The notes: generated by a model from the sequence alone, not told the origin. A DNA stretch of 36,798 bases from Gracilariopsis chorda (GCA_003194525.1 NBIV01000446.1:1-36798); one strand, 5' to 3'; counted from the first letter of the stretch, positions 17,178 through 29,189 are shown. A program made the numbers and translations.

Positions 17178-18115
17178 TTATCTACCCTCCGTACGTCTCA
17201 CGAGAGCTACCGATCGCTTGCCTTGACGCGCAGTTCCAGGCATCACAGAAATGCGCGTAGATCTGCCGGGCATGGAGCTCTGACACGTCGGCTCCGCCTT
17301 GCGGTTCGCCTCGCGTTCCTCCTTGGCGCGTTCCTTGTCGCGAATGCGCGTGTCAATCATCTCTGCCAGCATCGCAAAGACATCCGGCATGGGCTCACCC
17401 GCCTTCCTCATAGCGTTCAAAACGCGACAACGATTGATCACATTGTACAACTTCTGCTTGCGGCGCAAGCTGTACGATGTGATCAATTGTTGTTGCGTAT
17501 GGTAGCCGATCGACGCCTTAAACCTCGGCGCGCCTGAAAACTTAAACGTCTTTCCGACTGTGCGGCACCTCTCCAGCAGTCTGTAGTCATTCACACGACG
17601 ACTGTCTCCTTTGCAATGATCGCGCAGCGGCACACCGTCCGGAGCACCGGTTCCATGCATGATCCATAAATACATGTCTACCACAGCCTCCCAGTCATTC
17701 AGATAGGCTTCGTCCACATCCGAGGACGTGGAGCCGTGGCTGCGGGTACGCACGCTATGGAATCAATCTTCGCCACCCTCAAACGCGCTGGGGTTGGATG
17801 TGGGCATTGTGCGTGCGGACAGACGGCTGCGTTTGCAGGGACGTTCCGTCATTGGCGAAGACCGAGGTAGAGAGGGCACGGACGCCAACGTGCCGAGGGC
17901 CTGTGGAGGCCGCTGTTCAGGGGCGTATTGGAGGGTAGGAGCACGCTGAGACGTGCGGCCGGCCGGATGCACAGGCGCCACGGGTGGTATGGGGTTAACT
18001 GTCGCGGGGGTAGGGGCTCCATTGCCCGACTGTGGGCAGGACGTGACTCGAGTTAAGCCCTCTCCGTCAGCAAAGGTTAGATTGACGGTGCAGCTGGAGT
18101 GAAAGTTGAAGGTGT

Positions 18116-18219
18116 CTGTGTGTAAGGAAACGAAGAAAGAAGAACTTGTTTGTCAGCAGCTGGCAAAAGGGAGGTAGAAAGGGGGTGGGGCGGAGGGATT
18201 GGTGAGCCATTGAACATAC
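18116..18219 (-). other. Spliceosomal intron in gene A, unit 2 (104 nt)
   Basis: It has the same GTATGT, GCTGAC and CACACAG signals as in unit 1. Without splicing the upstream frame hits a stop at 18077, shortly after the intron; with splicing it continues into the FADGEGL frame. This rescue of frame is the main evidence for the intron. Confidence 0.8.
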
Positions 18220-18346
18220 AATAGTTTTGAACATAAGTCTGCACGCCCGTTACTTGAAGTTGAGCAGGCTCACCATTGGGGTGGTCATTATGAGAGACCA
18301 CTGGCGGCAGATTGCTCGGGCCTGGCGCCGTTTTGTTCGTCAGGTT

Positions 18347-18382
18347 CTGCGGAGGGTGCTGCGGAGGGTGCTGCGGAGTGTG
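18347..18382. repeat. 12-bp minisatellite in gene A, 3 units
   Basis: Same CTGCGGAGGGTG motif with one unit fewer than in unit 1. This copy keeps an open Pro/Gln-rich frame on the minus strand. Confidence 0.9.
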
Positions 18383-18529
18383 TGGAGGAGAGAGCGGCGA
18401 ACGGAGCTGTAAAGGGTGATGCAGAGGGTGCTGCAGCGGGAGCGGGAGCCGCGGCGGGAGCTGCGGGGGGTGCTTTGGAGAAGGCTGATTATTACGTGAA
18501 CCGTGGGGGCCGGGGGGAGTCACGTTCAT

Positions 18530-19360
18530 TTGTGGGTGCCAAAGGTTGAGCCGTTATTTCTGTTTTTGGGACGATGGAGGTGCAAGCGGAGTTGGTAATG
18601 GGAAGGGTCACAGGTTCTGCCTTTCTTCGTTTTCGAAGAGAGGTGGGGCGGCGAAACAGAGCGGTGCCGACGCGCGCTCCCTTAAGTACGGAAGCTGGTG
18701 GTGCGAAGGTAGGTGGGCGCCACGTGCGGATGCTGTTTTTCGCGTTAGTTTGGGTGCAGTACCGGAGCACGTGGCGGGGGGTGCGCTGTCCGCGGCGCGT
18801 TTGTGCCGCGTCCAGAGAACGTGCGTATAACGCGTGCGAACGGCTCGCTGGAGGGGGGAGGGGGGGGAGAGAGTGTCGGTGACGGGGTGTAACTTTTTGA
18901 ATGGACGGGCGGGCTTTTCCCTCCTCCAACACTTATTTCTGCTGCGTATGTGACAGCGTCGGTTTCGTACCGGCACTGTCCTTGGCGCGGCTGCCCTCAA
19001 GGCGGCGTTTTGACCGCTTTTCGAGCCGGCTGAAAAAGAAAAATGTGATCGCTGCCAGCTGGCGGGAGAAAGTGACGGCGATTGAAATGCCAAACGGCTC
19101 TGTGTTCGATTTCACCTGTGTGTCAGCGCTTTTGGTCGGGTATTGCTGATTATCGACAACGAAGGTAGCCGCATCGATCGCGCCTGTTCGGTGCATTCTC
19201 CCGGAAACATGTAGATACCACGGATTTTGCGCTTTCGGCAATCTCCCTCCGGCAGCCTTGCTTCGGCCGTACCGCGCTTGTGATGCACCTACGTAGAGAT
19301 TACAAGACGCGCTGTCTCAAGATTCACGTGACACCCTGCGGTCGATCTCTCAACGCACAA
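18530..19360 (-). other. Upstream region of gene A with possible 5' exons, unit 2
   Basis: Same as the unit 1 stretch. The 102-codon frame at 19241-18933 is unchanged, while the long frame is split by an added G in the run near 18851-18867. That the first frame survives in units 1 and 2 says little, since the units are nearly identical here. Confidence 0.3.
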
Positions 19361-19777
19361 CGTGCCAGGTGGTGGGTTGAGAGGTAGTACCTTGCCACGC
19401 ACCAACATCACACCCGTCGCATTGCTCCCGTGACCGATATTCACCCTGGCCATCATTGGTAACATGCCGAACGCTCCAACTCAGCGCGCTCACGTACAAT
19501 CCGTTTCCGCACCAAATGTACTCCGAAAATGGTAACACTTTCTACTTCAATGCAGACACGTAGTCCTTCAAGGACGTATGGTTCCTTCCCAACTTGCTCT
19601 CGCATTCAAGCTACCTCGCCTTCATGTTTGTGTCTGCTGTCGTTTCCGACACTAAAAGAGAGTGTCCGAGCCCTCGCCACTCACTCTCGGCCCTTCAAAC
19701 ATGTTAACATGTACTTGCTACTAGTGGCGAACTGTTCTAACCCACAATGAAGAAATTAGAGAACGGAATGTTTACAT
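19361..19777. other. No recognisable gene, unit 2
   Basis: Counterpart of 1901-2322, with several single-base gaps relative to unit 1. No stable frame and no RNA gene was seen. Confidence 0.5.
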
Positions 19778-19802
19778 TAAACAGGAGTTACGCTCCTGTT
19801 TA
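19778..19802. repeat. Inverted repeat, 10-bp arms, 3' of gene B, unit 2
   Basis: Same arms as in unit 1 with a 5-nt loop. The neighbouring A-run is 6 nt here against 12 nt in unit 1. Confidence 0.7.
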
Positions 19803-19940
19803 CTTTCAACGCAAAAAACAACTATACACACAAGACACACACACACACATGAACAAAACATGCAAAAGTGAAAGTGTCAACACGGTTCTCCCACTACAAG
19901 GACTCCAAGTACTCTAGATGCCTTTCTCTTCATATTAGCC

Positions 19941-21072
19941 TTAGTGAAGATGTGACAACGAGCTGCAGGTATCTTCTGGCAGATTTCGCGGCAGTGCGGA
20001 CAGATCCACGTTCCGCTCGCCTTTGCACTTTCAAAGTCCCATTACAACTCTCCGAAGCACGGTCGACACACCGCCTTCCGACACTTGCGATACGTATGCA
20101 GGTTCGCACAGAAGATATTTTCCGACTTCTGAGTGCGGCGCAGACGCGACAGAAGCGCGACGGACCGCGCAGCAACGGAGAGAGAGGAGGTGAGCGTGGC
20201 TTCTTTCTTAACGGTGGAGTTAGTGGAATTGGCAGCGATGGTTTGAGGCGCCAGATGCACTTGTAGGAGCGTTGGTGGCGCCTGAAGCGGTGCTTGAGAT
20301 GGGGGGCTAGTGGCACGGCGGCAGTCAGCGGTGACGGCGATGTGGTGCTGAGATAGGCGGTGGCGTGCAGGTGCGGAGTAGGCGGCTTGTGGTAGGAGGG
20401 CATGCGAGAGTGCTCGCTCACAGCGACGAGACGTGATCGCCTCGAGTTCGGCCACAATATCCTCGTGCTGCGAAGACGGCTGCTTCTGGGGCGGCGAGGG
20501 CAAGAAAAAGTCCGGGAAAAAAGCCATGCTCAGGAGCCCGAAGCGGTGTTTGAGGTGGGGGGTCGGGTGGCGCGGCGGCAGTTAGCGGTGACGGCGATGT
20601 GCGGCTGAGATGCGCAGTGGCGTGCAGGTGCGGAGTAGGCGGTGGGGGAGGAGGGGCAGGCGTACGGCAACGACACGCGATCCACACGATTGCGCCACAG
20701 AATCTTTGTCCCGCGAAGGCGGCTGCCTTTCGGACGGCAGAGGGAAGAGAGAGGATACAGAAACGTCCTGCTCACGCACGAGGGCGAGGTCAGCCTCCTG
20801 AACACAAGCCAAGGCAACCAAGCTTGCGTGGGCGGCATATCTAGAGGAAGAGTGTTGTCGGCGATGTGGGTGACGTTTAAGGCGGCGGGGCGGAATGGGA
20901 CGGTGGAGTTGGCGGAGAGCGCGTGGGTGTGAGAGTGGGGAGGGTATGGGAGCGATGTGGAGAGTTTCGGGCGGACGTCAAGCTGGCGACGAGCGTGCTT
21001 TAAGAAGGCAGTGCGAACGAGCGCGCGCCCGGTGCATTCAAGCCTCGTCTGGTGATCTAGCCCTCGTATCAT
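19941..21072 (-). pseudogene. Gene B: R1-type zinc-finger protein, unit 2
   Basis: Same gene as at 2492-3627. Here the N-terminal segment from the Met at 21072 reads continuously into MPPTQAWLPWLVF, which fixes the likely start. A base missing near 20798 then shifts frame where unit 1 continues with TEADLALVREQD. A further missing G near 20138 breaks the frame just after CRVC. The TAA inside the finger (20042-20044) and the resumed frame with GTWICPHCRE are as in unit 1. The single-base breaks at homopolymers are probably sequencing errors; the TAA is probably real. Confidence 0.6.
20278..20750. repeat. Diverged internal tandem duplication in gene B, unit 2
   Basis: Counterpart of the unit 1 duplication (about 20278-20510 and 20534-20750), with a few single-base gaps. 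The duplication is older than the unit duplication, because both units carry the same two diverged copies. Confidence 0.8.
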
Positions 21073-21261
21073 ATCATCTGTTTTTCGAGTTTTACAGCAT
21101 CATGAATCCAGGCCATGCAGCGTGGAGCTCTCTGAGAAAGAGTCACTCTCGGCCCAGTGGTAGTTCTGGTTGACAGTGTCACTCTCATCCTGAGATTGTA
21201 TTTGTCAGAAAAAACTCGAGATCTTCCGCTGCCAAGGTCTGGCTCCACGACGCCCGTTCTT

Positions 21262-21462
21262 TCACTTCTGGACTAGAATAGCACCTCGACGCACGCAGAT
21301 TTCAATCTTTTCATCACCAATGCCAAGCGTTTTGCAGAAAGCCCTGTACTCAGAAATGCCGCTGCGTTCATTCGGATTGTGCTTTGCTATTATTTCTAGA
21401 ACGGGCAGGCTCGTGGTGGAAGTGAACGGCAGCCCTGAGGGCTGCTGTTCGCTTCTTGTCAC
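21262..21462 (-). CDS. Small ORF, 66 codons, unknown, unit 2
   Basis: Identical in translation to the unit 1 frame at 3817-4017. Same caveats: it may be a fragment of an unrecognised dead gene. Nothing else can be named in the flanks 21073-21725. Confidence 0.25.
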   Translation of the reverse strand: MTRSEQQPSGLPFTSTTSLPVLEIIAKHNPNERSGISEYRAFCKTLGIGDEKIEICVRRGAILVQK

Positions 21463-21725
21463 GCAAACGATACATCCTCAAACGCGTCAGATTTGTGCCC
21501 TAATTTCCTGTTGACTGCCACCCACTTGTTCTCCGCTAAGCCATGCCAAGTGTTGATCAGTAAGGTCACCCAATCCTTCACTATGCCCCCGTTGCTTAGG
21601 CCAAATGAAAAGTCTTGCGATTATTCGTGTGCTCTTCTTCCGCCGAGCAGGAAAGAATTCCAAATTCATTAGTTTACTTGTTGTTCCCGAAAGCTCTTAT
21701 GCCACAGTAGGTGCGTAGAACCCGG

Positions 21726-22004
21726 AGACCACTCTTTTGGTATAGACTGCCGCCTTATCTCCACACGGACAATGGTTCCCAATTCATCTCGAAGTTTGCC
21801 ATCACTTCTGCTGAGTCTCAGGACTGAAACATTTCTTCACCACCACCTACCACCCCCTGACCGATTGGCATACGAAATGGTTCAACAGCTGCAGCTGTCA
21901 ATATACACGGGTGCAACGCACCGTTTCTTTTGCTGCTATCCGCGCCCGTCAAAAAACAGCTGTTGGACCCACGTGCGCGAAAAGGACTTCAGTCTTTGGC
22001 TTAA
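21726..22004 (+). mobile_element. Ty3/gypsy-type integrase core relic, unit 2
   Basis: Same fragment as in unit 1, with the same TDNGSQF block, the same frame break after SAESQD and the same Glu-to-Lys change. A run near 21952 has one more A than in unit 1, altering only the tail. The shared lesions show the fragment was dead before the unit duplicated. Confidence 0.75.
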
Positions 22005-22320
22005 ATCGTGATCATGAACTTTGGAACGGGTCTGTCTCCGGGCTCAAGAATAGAGCACTTCGGGCACCTCGATGGTTTCCTCGGTGGAATTGCGTATTCT
22101 GATCTTCTTGGTCCAAGGTTAGTCGCTAGGAGATTTGCGATCAGGGCGCACCAAATTCGTGATGAGCCTGTTATGTCTTTTTTCATACGCGATGCAACAA
22201 GTCGAATTTATCTTATCCGCGGGTTGCTACAGAGGGACTGAGTTTGTTCTTACGTTGTATTTTGTCAAAAGTGCGAAGCAAGGCATTATCCGTGGAAGGC
22301 GCTGTTATCGGATGAATCTT

Positions 22321-23380
22321 TAAAGAGCTACAGATGTTTGAAGCGAGGAGATAGCTATACGGGTCCTGTTGTGGTGCGACTAGGCCAGCAGCGTCAGCGC
22401 AACTTCTAGCGAAACTTACCCTTGATTCATCAATTCCTACACTTGATGCTCTGATGACGAGCGTTGTGATATTTTCGTCCACTGCAATCACCATTACGTC
22501 GGCTCTACTGGCTAGCCTCACCACTGCAGGGCTACCAAAGGCATTTGTCGTTATGAAGAGGACGTCAACATTCGCAGCCGTAGTAACTGAAGAATCTACG
22601 TCCGTCCGATTGTTGGTAACCAGATGAGGTGCTCGAGAAAGCTCAACAAGCACGCTGGACAAAACTGTATAGTCAAGCTCTTCCGCTGTTGACTTTGGTG
22701 AAACGCTGTCATCTGCTGGCAGCGGTTGAAGTGGTGGAGAATGCGCACATGTTAGGCGGAACTCTCGAGTGACAAGATGGCTGATCACTGCTTCTGCACC
22801 AGAATTCGCATCAACTGCGTTTCCAGATCGGTAGTTTGCGAGTTGTACATGATCTTCCTCAGAAAATTGGGAAACAACTGCTTAGCCTGACAGCTATGCT
22901 TTTCAAGGTGCTGGACTGAAAGCAACAAAGCCGCTGGGTCAGCGGTAGGCCCCCATGATGAAGCGCCTCCCTTCGATGACGCTATTTTGACAAATAATTG
23001 TCAAAATACGTTGTCGTGCGGTGCGTGATATCCAAGCGTAATGTAGCACGAGCAGCATCTGTGTGTATCTATGGCGAAGGATGGTCTCTTCGGGCCTGCC
23101 TGAATCAAGTACTATTCTGAGACGATTTGATGTAGATGAAACTGGGGCTGGGACCCATTTCAATACAAGCAAATCGATCAAGAGCGTATCCTTCCACGTA
23201 TAACGCATTGGAGATTGGCCAATACATTAGTGCGCCTTTTCAGAACATCCGAGTGAATAATGAGCGTGTCAGTGACGCGTAGGGAAGTCTTGCAGCCGGA
23301 AGTGAATCGCTAGCGTACCCGCCGATGGCACCCCCAACACCTGTGGGGACTATGAGCACTGTTGTATGCTGCGAACACAC
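22321..23380 (-). pseudogene. DUF3326 family protein relic, unit 2
   Basis: Same relic as 4876-5932. In this unit the C-terminal frame runs further (22788-22213), through GLVAPQQDPYSYLLASNICS, because of single-base differences near 22370 and 22418. An additional T near 23240 and a missing G near 23284 change the N-terminal part, so the frame open in unit 1 at IVPTGVGGAIGG is not joined to YWPISNALYVEG here. The main frame changes of the middle section are shared with unit 1. Confidence 0.85.
22984..23007. repeat. Inverted repeat with 10-bp arms inside the DUF3326 relic, unit 2
   Basis: Identical to the unit 1 hairpin, including its 4-nt loop. Confidence 0.8.
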
Positions 23381-25009
23381 AACCAGTGCATCTCGACTTC
23401 GGACAGAGAGGTGACGCGGGTACTGCTACAACGCTTGAACTTTTGTGGCTCGCTTGAACTGTGAGTTTGCAAAGCCCAGGAATGTGAGAAAAGCACACGA
23501 GTGAGGTAGGCTGGGGATTCTCTGGGAGCACATCTCGATAACGCTGGATTCTGTGAAGGGCACGTCAGTCTAGTGGGGCCAGGGAGCAGAAGTGCAGCCG
23601 CCGGTACTTCTGAACACGCTTTTCAAGACTTTCGCTGTTTGAAACGCGACGTAGACAGTGCCTACTTTCATACTCTATCTGTATCTTGTTTCTTCTGCAT
23701 GTGTTCTGGTTCAGTGATAGAATTAAGGTTGATAGAATGTATTCTATTGACACTCTTTTGTCTTGAAACATGAGAAAGCTTCTTTTACCCTGCTGCTAAA
23801 GGTTATTGTTCTCGTACAAGCGTTAATCGTAAGAAAACGGATCTTCTCCTCCAACTGGAGGTATGAAACTCCTCAACTTTTGCACCTTTTTCCCTACCTT
23901 CCAGCTAGGGATATCCGCCATTACGTTTGATTCCCACGTGCTGTATTGTTCTGTCTACAAATAGAAGAACACATCAAGGAAGGGACGAACAGGATACGAA
24001 TTGCGAGCTCCTTAGGCGTCTTTGCTCTGATTTCATGAGGCGGTAGGAGCATATAAATCAGGGATTGACACTTACCTTTGCTACAAGACGAGCTTCATCC
24101 CTAGCTTGTAAAAATGGAATGATCGCTAAAAAGAATGTTCTTTTTCTCTTGTTGCAAATAAATCCCTACCAAAGAAAATTGAACATGAATAGAGAGTGGG
24201 GTTGGTCAAGTCAGGGTCAGATTGATTGAGACATGTGGAGGTTATTGGACGGATGAAATCACACATCTTCGCTTAAATTTAAAAGTACTAATGCAAGTAG
24301 AAGCTGTATGACATGACCAGCGCGGTTCCGAACAAGAGTGGGCCGGCAGCAGGCCCGATTGAGCGGGGAACATTTCTGGCAATGTTGATAGGAGCGTGTC
24401 CGCCGTTGGGAGCCACCTCCTGTTGTACGGCTCAATGCGGCAGTGGTCTGTGCCGTGCCTCGATTGCCGTCAGCATGGACTTGCGCACGCAGAAGATGGA
24501 GTACACCCGACACAGGCGTAGGATTTAATCACGGGAGGATTTAATGAAAATAGCGCTTCGGTGAGCGGCTCAGATGGAAAGCGATCGCGGAGGCATGCGC
24601 ATTTCTCTACCTGCTTGCAGTACCAGGACCACCTGTAGAATACGATAATCTAGATGATAGCAGTCATCCGAGACCCCAAACAAAGCAGAAACCTAAAACT
24701 GTGACGACGATAGGAGCAGTCCATCATCATCATAATCATGTTTACATAGCCGTCTAGCTTCTGCACTGGGTGACACCTTTATCTCTGCTGCCCCATTCGA
24801 GAAGAAATCTATCCTTTTGGTGCATAACGGCGGAAACGTTTCAACAAATCGCATGAGTATCGTGAAAAATGTATGGTACCATTGATATCGATGTTTCCAT
24901 GAGAGCAACGAGAGCACTTCAGTGGTCGTTTCGTTTCGAAACTTTCCAGGCGACTAGAGCATCATGGTGTGGTCGCCTCGACAAATCGGTCCCTACACGT
25001 AGTTGAGAA
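23381..25009. other. No recognisable gene, unit 2
   Basis: Counterpart of 5933-7561, differing from it only by a few homopolymer gaps. The TATA-like CATATAAATCA is at about 24050. Confidence 0.45.
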
Positions 25010-25025
25010 ACGCCGCCGGCGGCGT
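25010..25025. promoter_or_regulatory. 16-bp GC-rich perfect palindrome, unit 2
   Basis: Same palindrome as 7562-7577, unchanged. Confidence 0.55.
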
Positions 25026-25057
25026 CATGAGAAGGAGCTAGCAATTCACGGGTAGAT

Positions 25058-25073
25058 GTGTAGAATTCTACAC
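25058..25073. promoter_or_regulatory. 16-bp AT-rich perfect palindrome, unit 2
   Basis: Same palindrome as 7610-7625, unchanged and at the same distance from its partner. Confidence 0.55.
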
Positions 25074-25615
25074 CCCTGTCTCGTAGGTTTTTTTGTCTTT
25101 TTTTTTTAATTGAATCATTGCAACTGTTGTGCAGTGCAATAGCACTGGAGATATGACAGTGAGGCTACAGCCGCAGGGTTGATCCGCGGTTGATGTGAAC
25201 AGACGTTCAGATCTTGCTAAGTTCCAAAAGTTTGAACCTGCAATTGTTGCGGCACTTCCTCGTTGCTTTTGTGAGCACTTTCTTGCGAAGCTGGAGGTTA
25301 TTGTTTATGTCCCTAGCATCCTGTGGGGGCCCTTTTCCGTACAGCGTAAGAGTTCCTCATACTGCAAGTAGTTGTAGAAGAGAGGAGTGCACGAGCACAA
25401 GCTCAACAAACTTAACTTTACGACATAGCTTGAGGTCCAACCACCTCGCGCTCGTGGTTACCGCCGAATCCTACTACTCAATTTATTCTACCCGTAGAGC
25501 ATAAAGCGGTTGCCAGCCGATAGGAAGCAAAGATGAGAATTCTGGGAAGAGCAATACTTCGCGTGGTGCAATCGGCATCCATTGATAACCTAAGAACACA
25601 TCTTTCGCCCCAATT

Positions 25616-26826
25616 ATGTCAAATAAGAGAGATAGCACAGGTTTAAACGGGGCCAATCCCCATGTTGTTTCGAAGAAACCAAGGCTTGCAGATAAGGACT
25701 CGAGCAATGATGTTCACATATGTGAAGAACAAGAGCCAGCATTGGTGTCTTCAAAACTTCCCTCTACTAATTCAATGCCACGTTGTATAACATCTCGTGT
25801 GGAATCGACGGGAACAACAGGATCGTCTGTTCTGCCCGACAAGCTTGGGCAATCTCCGCCAATGCTAAAAACATCATGTAAGCATGGCATTTTCCTTCCC
25901 GGAGACTGCAAAAAAGAATACAACATTTCTGAGCTTAAGATGCCAGAGAAACTAGCGAAGCAGTATTCCCTTTCACTGATTTCATTTGAGCGGGAAATTG
26001 TAAAAGGGGTAGAGCGGAACGAGAGCATTCTGGTTGCAGCACACACGAACGTATTGAAGGCAGCGATAACGGAATACGATGGCACGAAGAGACAACCAAA
26101 GGGTAAGGTATACGTCGCCAATCAAAGCCCTCAGCAATCAAAAATATCGAGAACTTGAAGCAGAATTTAGTGATGTTAGATTGATGACCGGGGATGCAAC
26201 GATAACAAGAATACCTCTTGTCTTGCAATGACTACCAAAACTCTCAGAAGCATGCTCTACAGAGTAATTTAAGTTTTACGTGAGGTCTCTTGAGTTATTT
26301 TTGATGCAGTTCACTATATGCGGGACAAAAAAAGAGGGGTCATGTGGGAGGAATCAATCATCCTTGTTCCGCAAACTGTCAGATTTGTACTCCTGAGCGC
26401 TACGATTCCAAACGCACGTGAATACTCGGAATAGATTGGCCATTTGAATATCAAACGAACATAGCGCGAGCATCTCAAAATGCAGTAGCATCTCTGCACG
26501 ACGAGGATCAGGATTTGCTCCAGACAACACCCATTTTTCAACTGCTGGATCTCGGAATTGACATCCAATCTATTTTCCAGTAAGGGCTATTGAAATGTCT
26601 TTTCGCGACAGAGACTTTTGAGATGGGACTAAACGTGCCAGCCAAAACAGTGCTGTTTACCAGTATCAGGCCGCTTGACGGGTTACAGTTCAGAAAGCCT
26701 GCCGGAGGCGAATACATGCAAATGAGTGGCCGGGTCGATCGTCGAGGTATTGATAAAGAGGAATCAGCAGTGCATTGTCCAAGGTTGGAAGAAGAGACCA
26801 TTGCCGAAGTGGTAGTGTACAGGTGA
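25616..26826 (+). pseudogene. MTR4/SKI2-type RNA helicase relic, unit 2
   Basis: Same relic as in unit 1 with the same Walker A loss, DAVH box, TAG stop and large deletion. In this unit the reading across the second deletion stays in frame: GIDIQSIFQ, then TAA at 26581-26583, then [12 protein letters not shown]. The family has FQEGLLKVLFATETF here, so the TAA most simply replaces a Glu codon (GAA to TAA). Unit 1 is 2 nt shorter just before this point, probably sequencing noise or a later deletion. Confidence 0.92.
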
Positions 26827-27049
26827 GGTGCAAGCCGGGCAGCAAAGCTATCATTGACATTGTTGAGGACAATGGATCGTGTCCCATACACTGTGACGCT
26901 ACCCAACGTGTAATACATGCAAACATGCGTCGCTGCCTGTAATATATTGTTTCGAGAAAATGAATTTACGTGCACCTTTTTTCGCTGAACTAATGATTAT
27001 GTATAGCGCTTTATTATCCAGCAATAGAGATTGTTCCTGTTTTGAAGTG

Positions 27050-27231
27050 CGTGGACCAACTGTCGCGTGACCATCCCATTCCAAAGATTTCATCAATTCG
27101 GTAGGGCCACTGCGGCCAATGAGCTTGTTGCCGGGCGAGTCGCCGCAGAATTTCACGACTTATACGGCCGAGTGTTCGAGGCAAAGATAGTTGTGCCGCA
27201 TTCGGAATGGGTGCCTCCGTCATGTAGCAAT
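27050..27231 (+). pseudogene. Possible distal MTR4 fragment (GRVA segment), unit 2
   Basis: Same segment as 9591-9779. Small indels near 27014-27052 alter the upstream frame only. The GRVAAEF block is unchanged. Confidence 0.45.
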
Positions 27232-27610
27232 GCCTGGCGTGCCACAAAGAAATTCTTCATCGTAGTTTACCCACCACATGTCGCGAAGCAGACGTTTCGA
27301 TCTGCATGCCCACTTTACTCGCTTCGGTGATATCGCAGAATGTCAGGTCATGTACGACCATCAGACTGATAACTGGAGGGGTTTGGCTTTGTCACGTTTA
27401 CATCCGAACTAACATTCCACAAAGTGGTGGATGTAGACCACGAAATCATGCATAAACACGTCAACGTAAAGCGTGCGGAGCCGAAACAAGCGCTTGACGC
27501 AAGTCTTGGACGCGAGACAGCAGCTGCTCTACTGCCCTTTTCTTCTTACTCATTCATCCACCTCTTCATTACATGTATCCTCTCAAAAGCAACAGAGTCA
27601 TATGTCATGA
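27232..27610 (+). pseudogene. RRM (RNA-binding) protein relic, unit 2
   Basis: Same relic as in unit 1, with the same shift between the RNP2-like strand and HFTRFGDIAEC. In addition one G is missing in the run just before RNP1 (near 27380), which breaks the RGFGFVTF frame here. That one is a G-run difference and may be a sequencing error. Confidence 0.87.
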
Positions 27611-28851
27611 AGTTCGTAGAATTTGGAATCAAATTTTGCTGCTTTCTATCCCGTATGGGTCCTAAGCATTCGCGATTCCAAATACATCTTCTATCCCGCA
27701 TGCTATTTCGCCTCTTGCTCACACAACTTTCCAATGGATTTCGCCTTGCTTTGGCGTCCTGTCATGGAAGGCGGGCTCCAGCTGGACCTCTGTTCAAGCC
27801 TTCTCGTGTTGCGGTTCTGGCAAGCTGTCAATTCGTTATCACGTCAGTCAGTGCCGTTCTAAGTCGGACAACGTCCCAAACATCTCAAGCTGGTATGAGA
27901 TTCTTCACACTTAGGAATTTCGTACTCTCCAGACCTGCTCAATTGCCCATACGACGAGGTTTACGCAGTTTCCGCTCCACTCAACCCTCCTGCACTTAAT
28001 CTTACCAACTTCATACCTAGCACAAGAACAGAACGAAAGTTTCATCCATACTCATCTATGGAACGATTTGAGGGTTCGAATCGGTAATTATACCGTGCAG
28101 TGTTATATTTCCTTTTTCAGCCTCGGGACTCAGTGCCCTCTTTTCGGGCTGCACAGAGTTTTGTTGGCGGGATCACTCTCTTCAATTCTTCTCGTACTTT
28201 TGTTCTTTCTATAGAAACATACTATGTTTATAACTTGTAGTTAGTGCAGCGGTTTGTGTGAAGTGGCGATGTAGTTTGGAAATTTTTGCAGCTTTGGTAC
28301 ATTAGCGAGATTCAGGTGCCTTTCGTAAACAATTTTTGCTCCGTACCTGTCATCATGTTCAGCAAGAACAAATTGTACATCTTAAGTGAAGTCTAGCACA
28401 ACTATGATAGAAGCATGGGACCGGTGGAAAGCAAATTGAGAAACAACGTGAGGGAGGTTGAGGAGTCTAACATAACTTCTGCCACAGCAATTACGCAGCT
28501 GTTCGTTTTTGCAATGTGCGTTCAATGACTCCCAGTACTTTTGAGGTTACGAAAAGATCGGGTTCCAATACTACGGATGCACCAAGTAGAAAGACAGAAA
28601 TGCGGGATCACCCTCTTTCCCTTTACGAATCGTGAAAGAGACAGCTACCGCTCTCAGTAAAATGCAGCGTGGCATGGAGCTGCAATGAGGATATCGGATT
28701 TGCAGCTTCTACCCCTCTGTGCGTAAATTTGTTCACAAACCCCAAATCATAACAATATTAGTAAGAGTGATGATCGAGTACGAGAACAAACTATTATTAA
28801 ACCAGGCTTACAATACAACAAAGTCCTCAAAAGCTTCAAAACCCTTCAAAG
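27611..28851. other. No recognisable gene; possible short introns, unit 2
   Basis: Counterpart of 10159-11393. One or two added bases change the plus frames, which argues against long coding frames here. The CCTTTTTCAG acceptor-like sequence is kept at about 28120. The minus-strand frame seen in unit 1 is interrupted by one base near 28492. Confidence 0.4.
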
Positions 28852-29189
28852 CTATGAGGAGAACCCATCCTTATGTCGTTGATTTAGCGCGTCAGCAGCG
28901 GCTAACATATCATATGCATCGTCGGCCATTTTTTCTGCTCGTCAGGTAGTTCTTTCCATGTTTTTTCCGTGTTCATGAATACGGACATGAGTTTCTGAGA
29001 ACAGATCCTACGCACTCTGTACAGTTCTTGCCTTTTACTTGACGTGAGAAGACTCCGAATCATTCTTAGAGTTCGCCGCGCTGAAACTGAAAGCAGCGGC
29101 TGCGACATAACAAACGATGTATCGAAAAGCCTTGAAGGAGGAAGCGACACCAGCCTCAAAGACAGCCTAATCCTTCTTTCTCTTCGCAT
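28852..29189 (-). pseudogene. Unassigned ORF, weak HMG-box-like end, unit 2
   Basis: Same translation as the unit 1 frame at 11394-11731, with the same two endings and the same overlap with gene C. Confidence 0.3.

Larger units (their letters stand above)
1..17465. repeat. Macrosatellite unit 1 (about 17.45 kb)
   Basis: The first bases reappear at 17466. Many anchors recur at a near-constant offset: 767 and 18227, 8169 and 25616, 9141 and 26590, 12619 and 30077, 14657 and 32115, with offsets of 17447 to 17460. The window opens inside gene A, so the true unit boundary is arbitrary. Differences from unit 2 over 1 to about 15030 are nearly all single-base changes in homopolymer length; I noticed only a handful of substitutions. 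From about 15030 onward real substitutions become frequent. Confidence 0.97.
17178..18529 (-). pseudogene. Gene A, unit 2 copy, nonsense codon in exon 2
   Basis: The upstream exon (18529 to 18220) encodes a Pro/Gln-rich segment with HPPQ repeats. Splicing out 18116-18219 joins it in phase to a second exon reading YTFNFHSSCTVNLTFADG, then a Pro-rich stretch and a basic KRSRLSAR cluster. The frame ends at an in-frame TGA (plus strand TCA, 17763-17765). The third copy has GGA there, so this is a nonsense mutation or stop polymorphism. Beyond the stop the same frame stays open to 17178 for about 190 codons, covering the conserved C-terminal domain (LNDWEAVVDMYL, CKGDSRRVNDYRLLE) and a charged tail. 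Compared with the third copy it has a 9-bp insertion (Trp-Ile-Met) and an altered stretch around YHTQQQLITSYS. It could still make a truncated protein, or the C-terminal domain from an internal Met at 17753. Confidence 0.65.
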
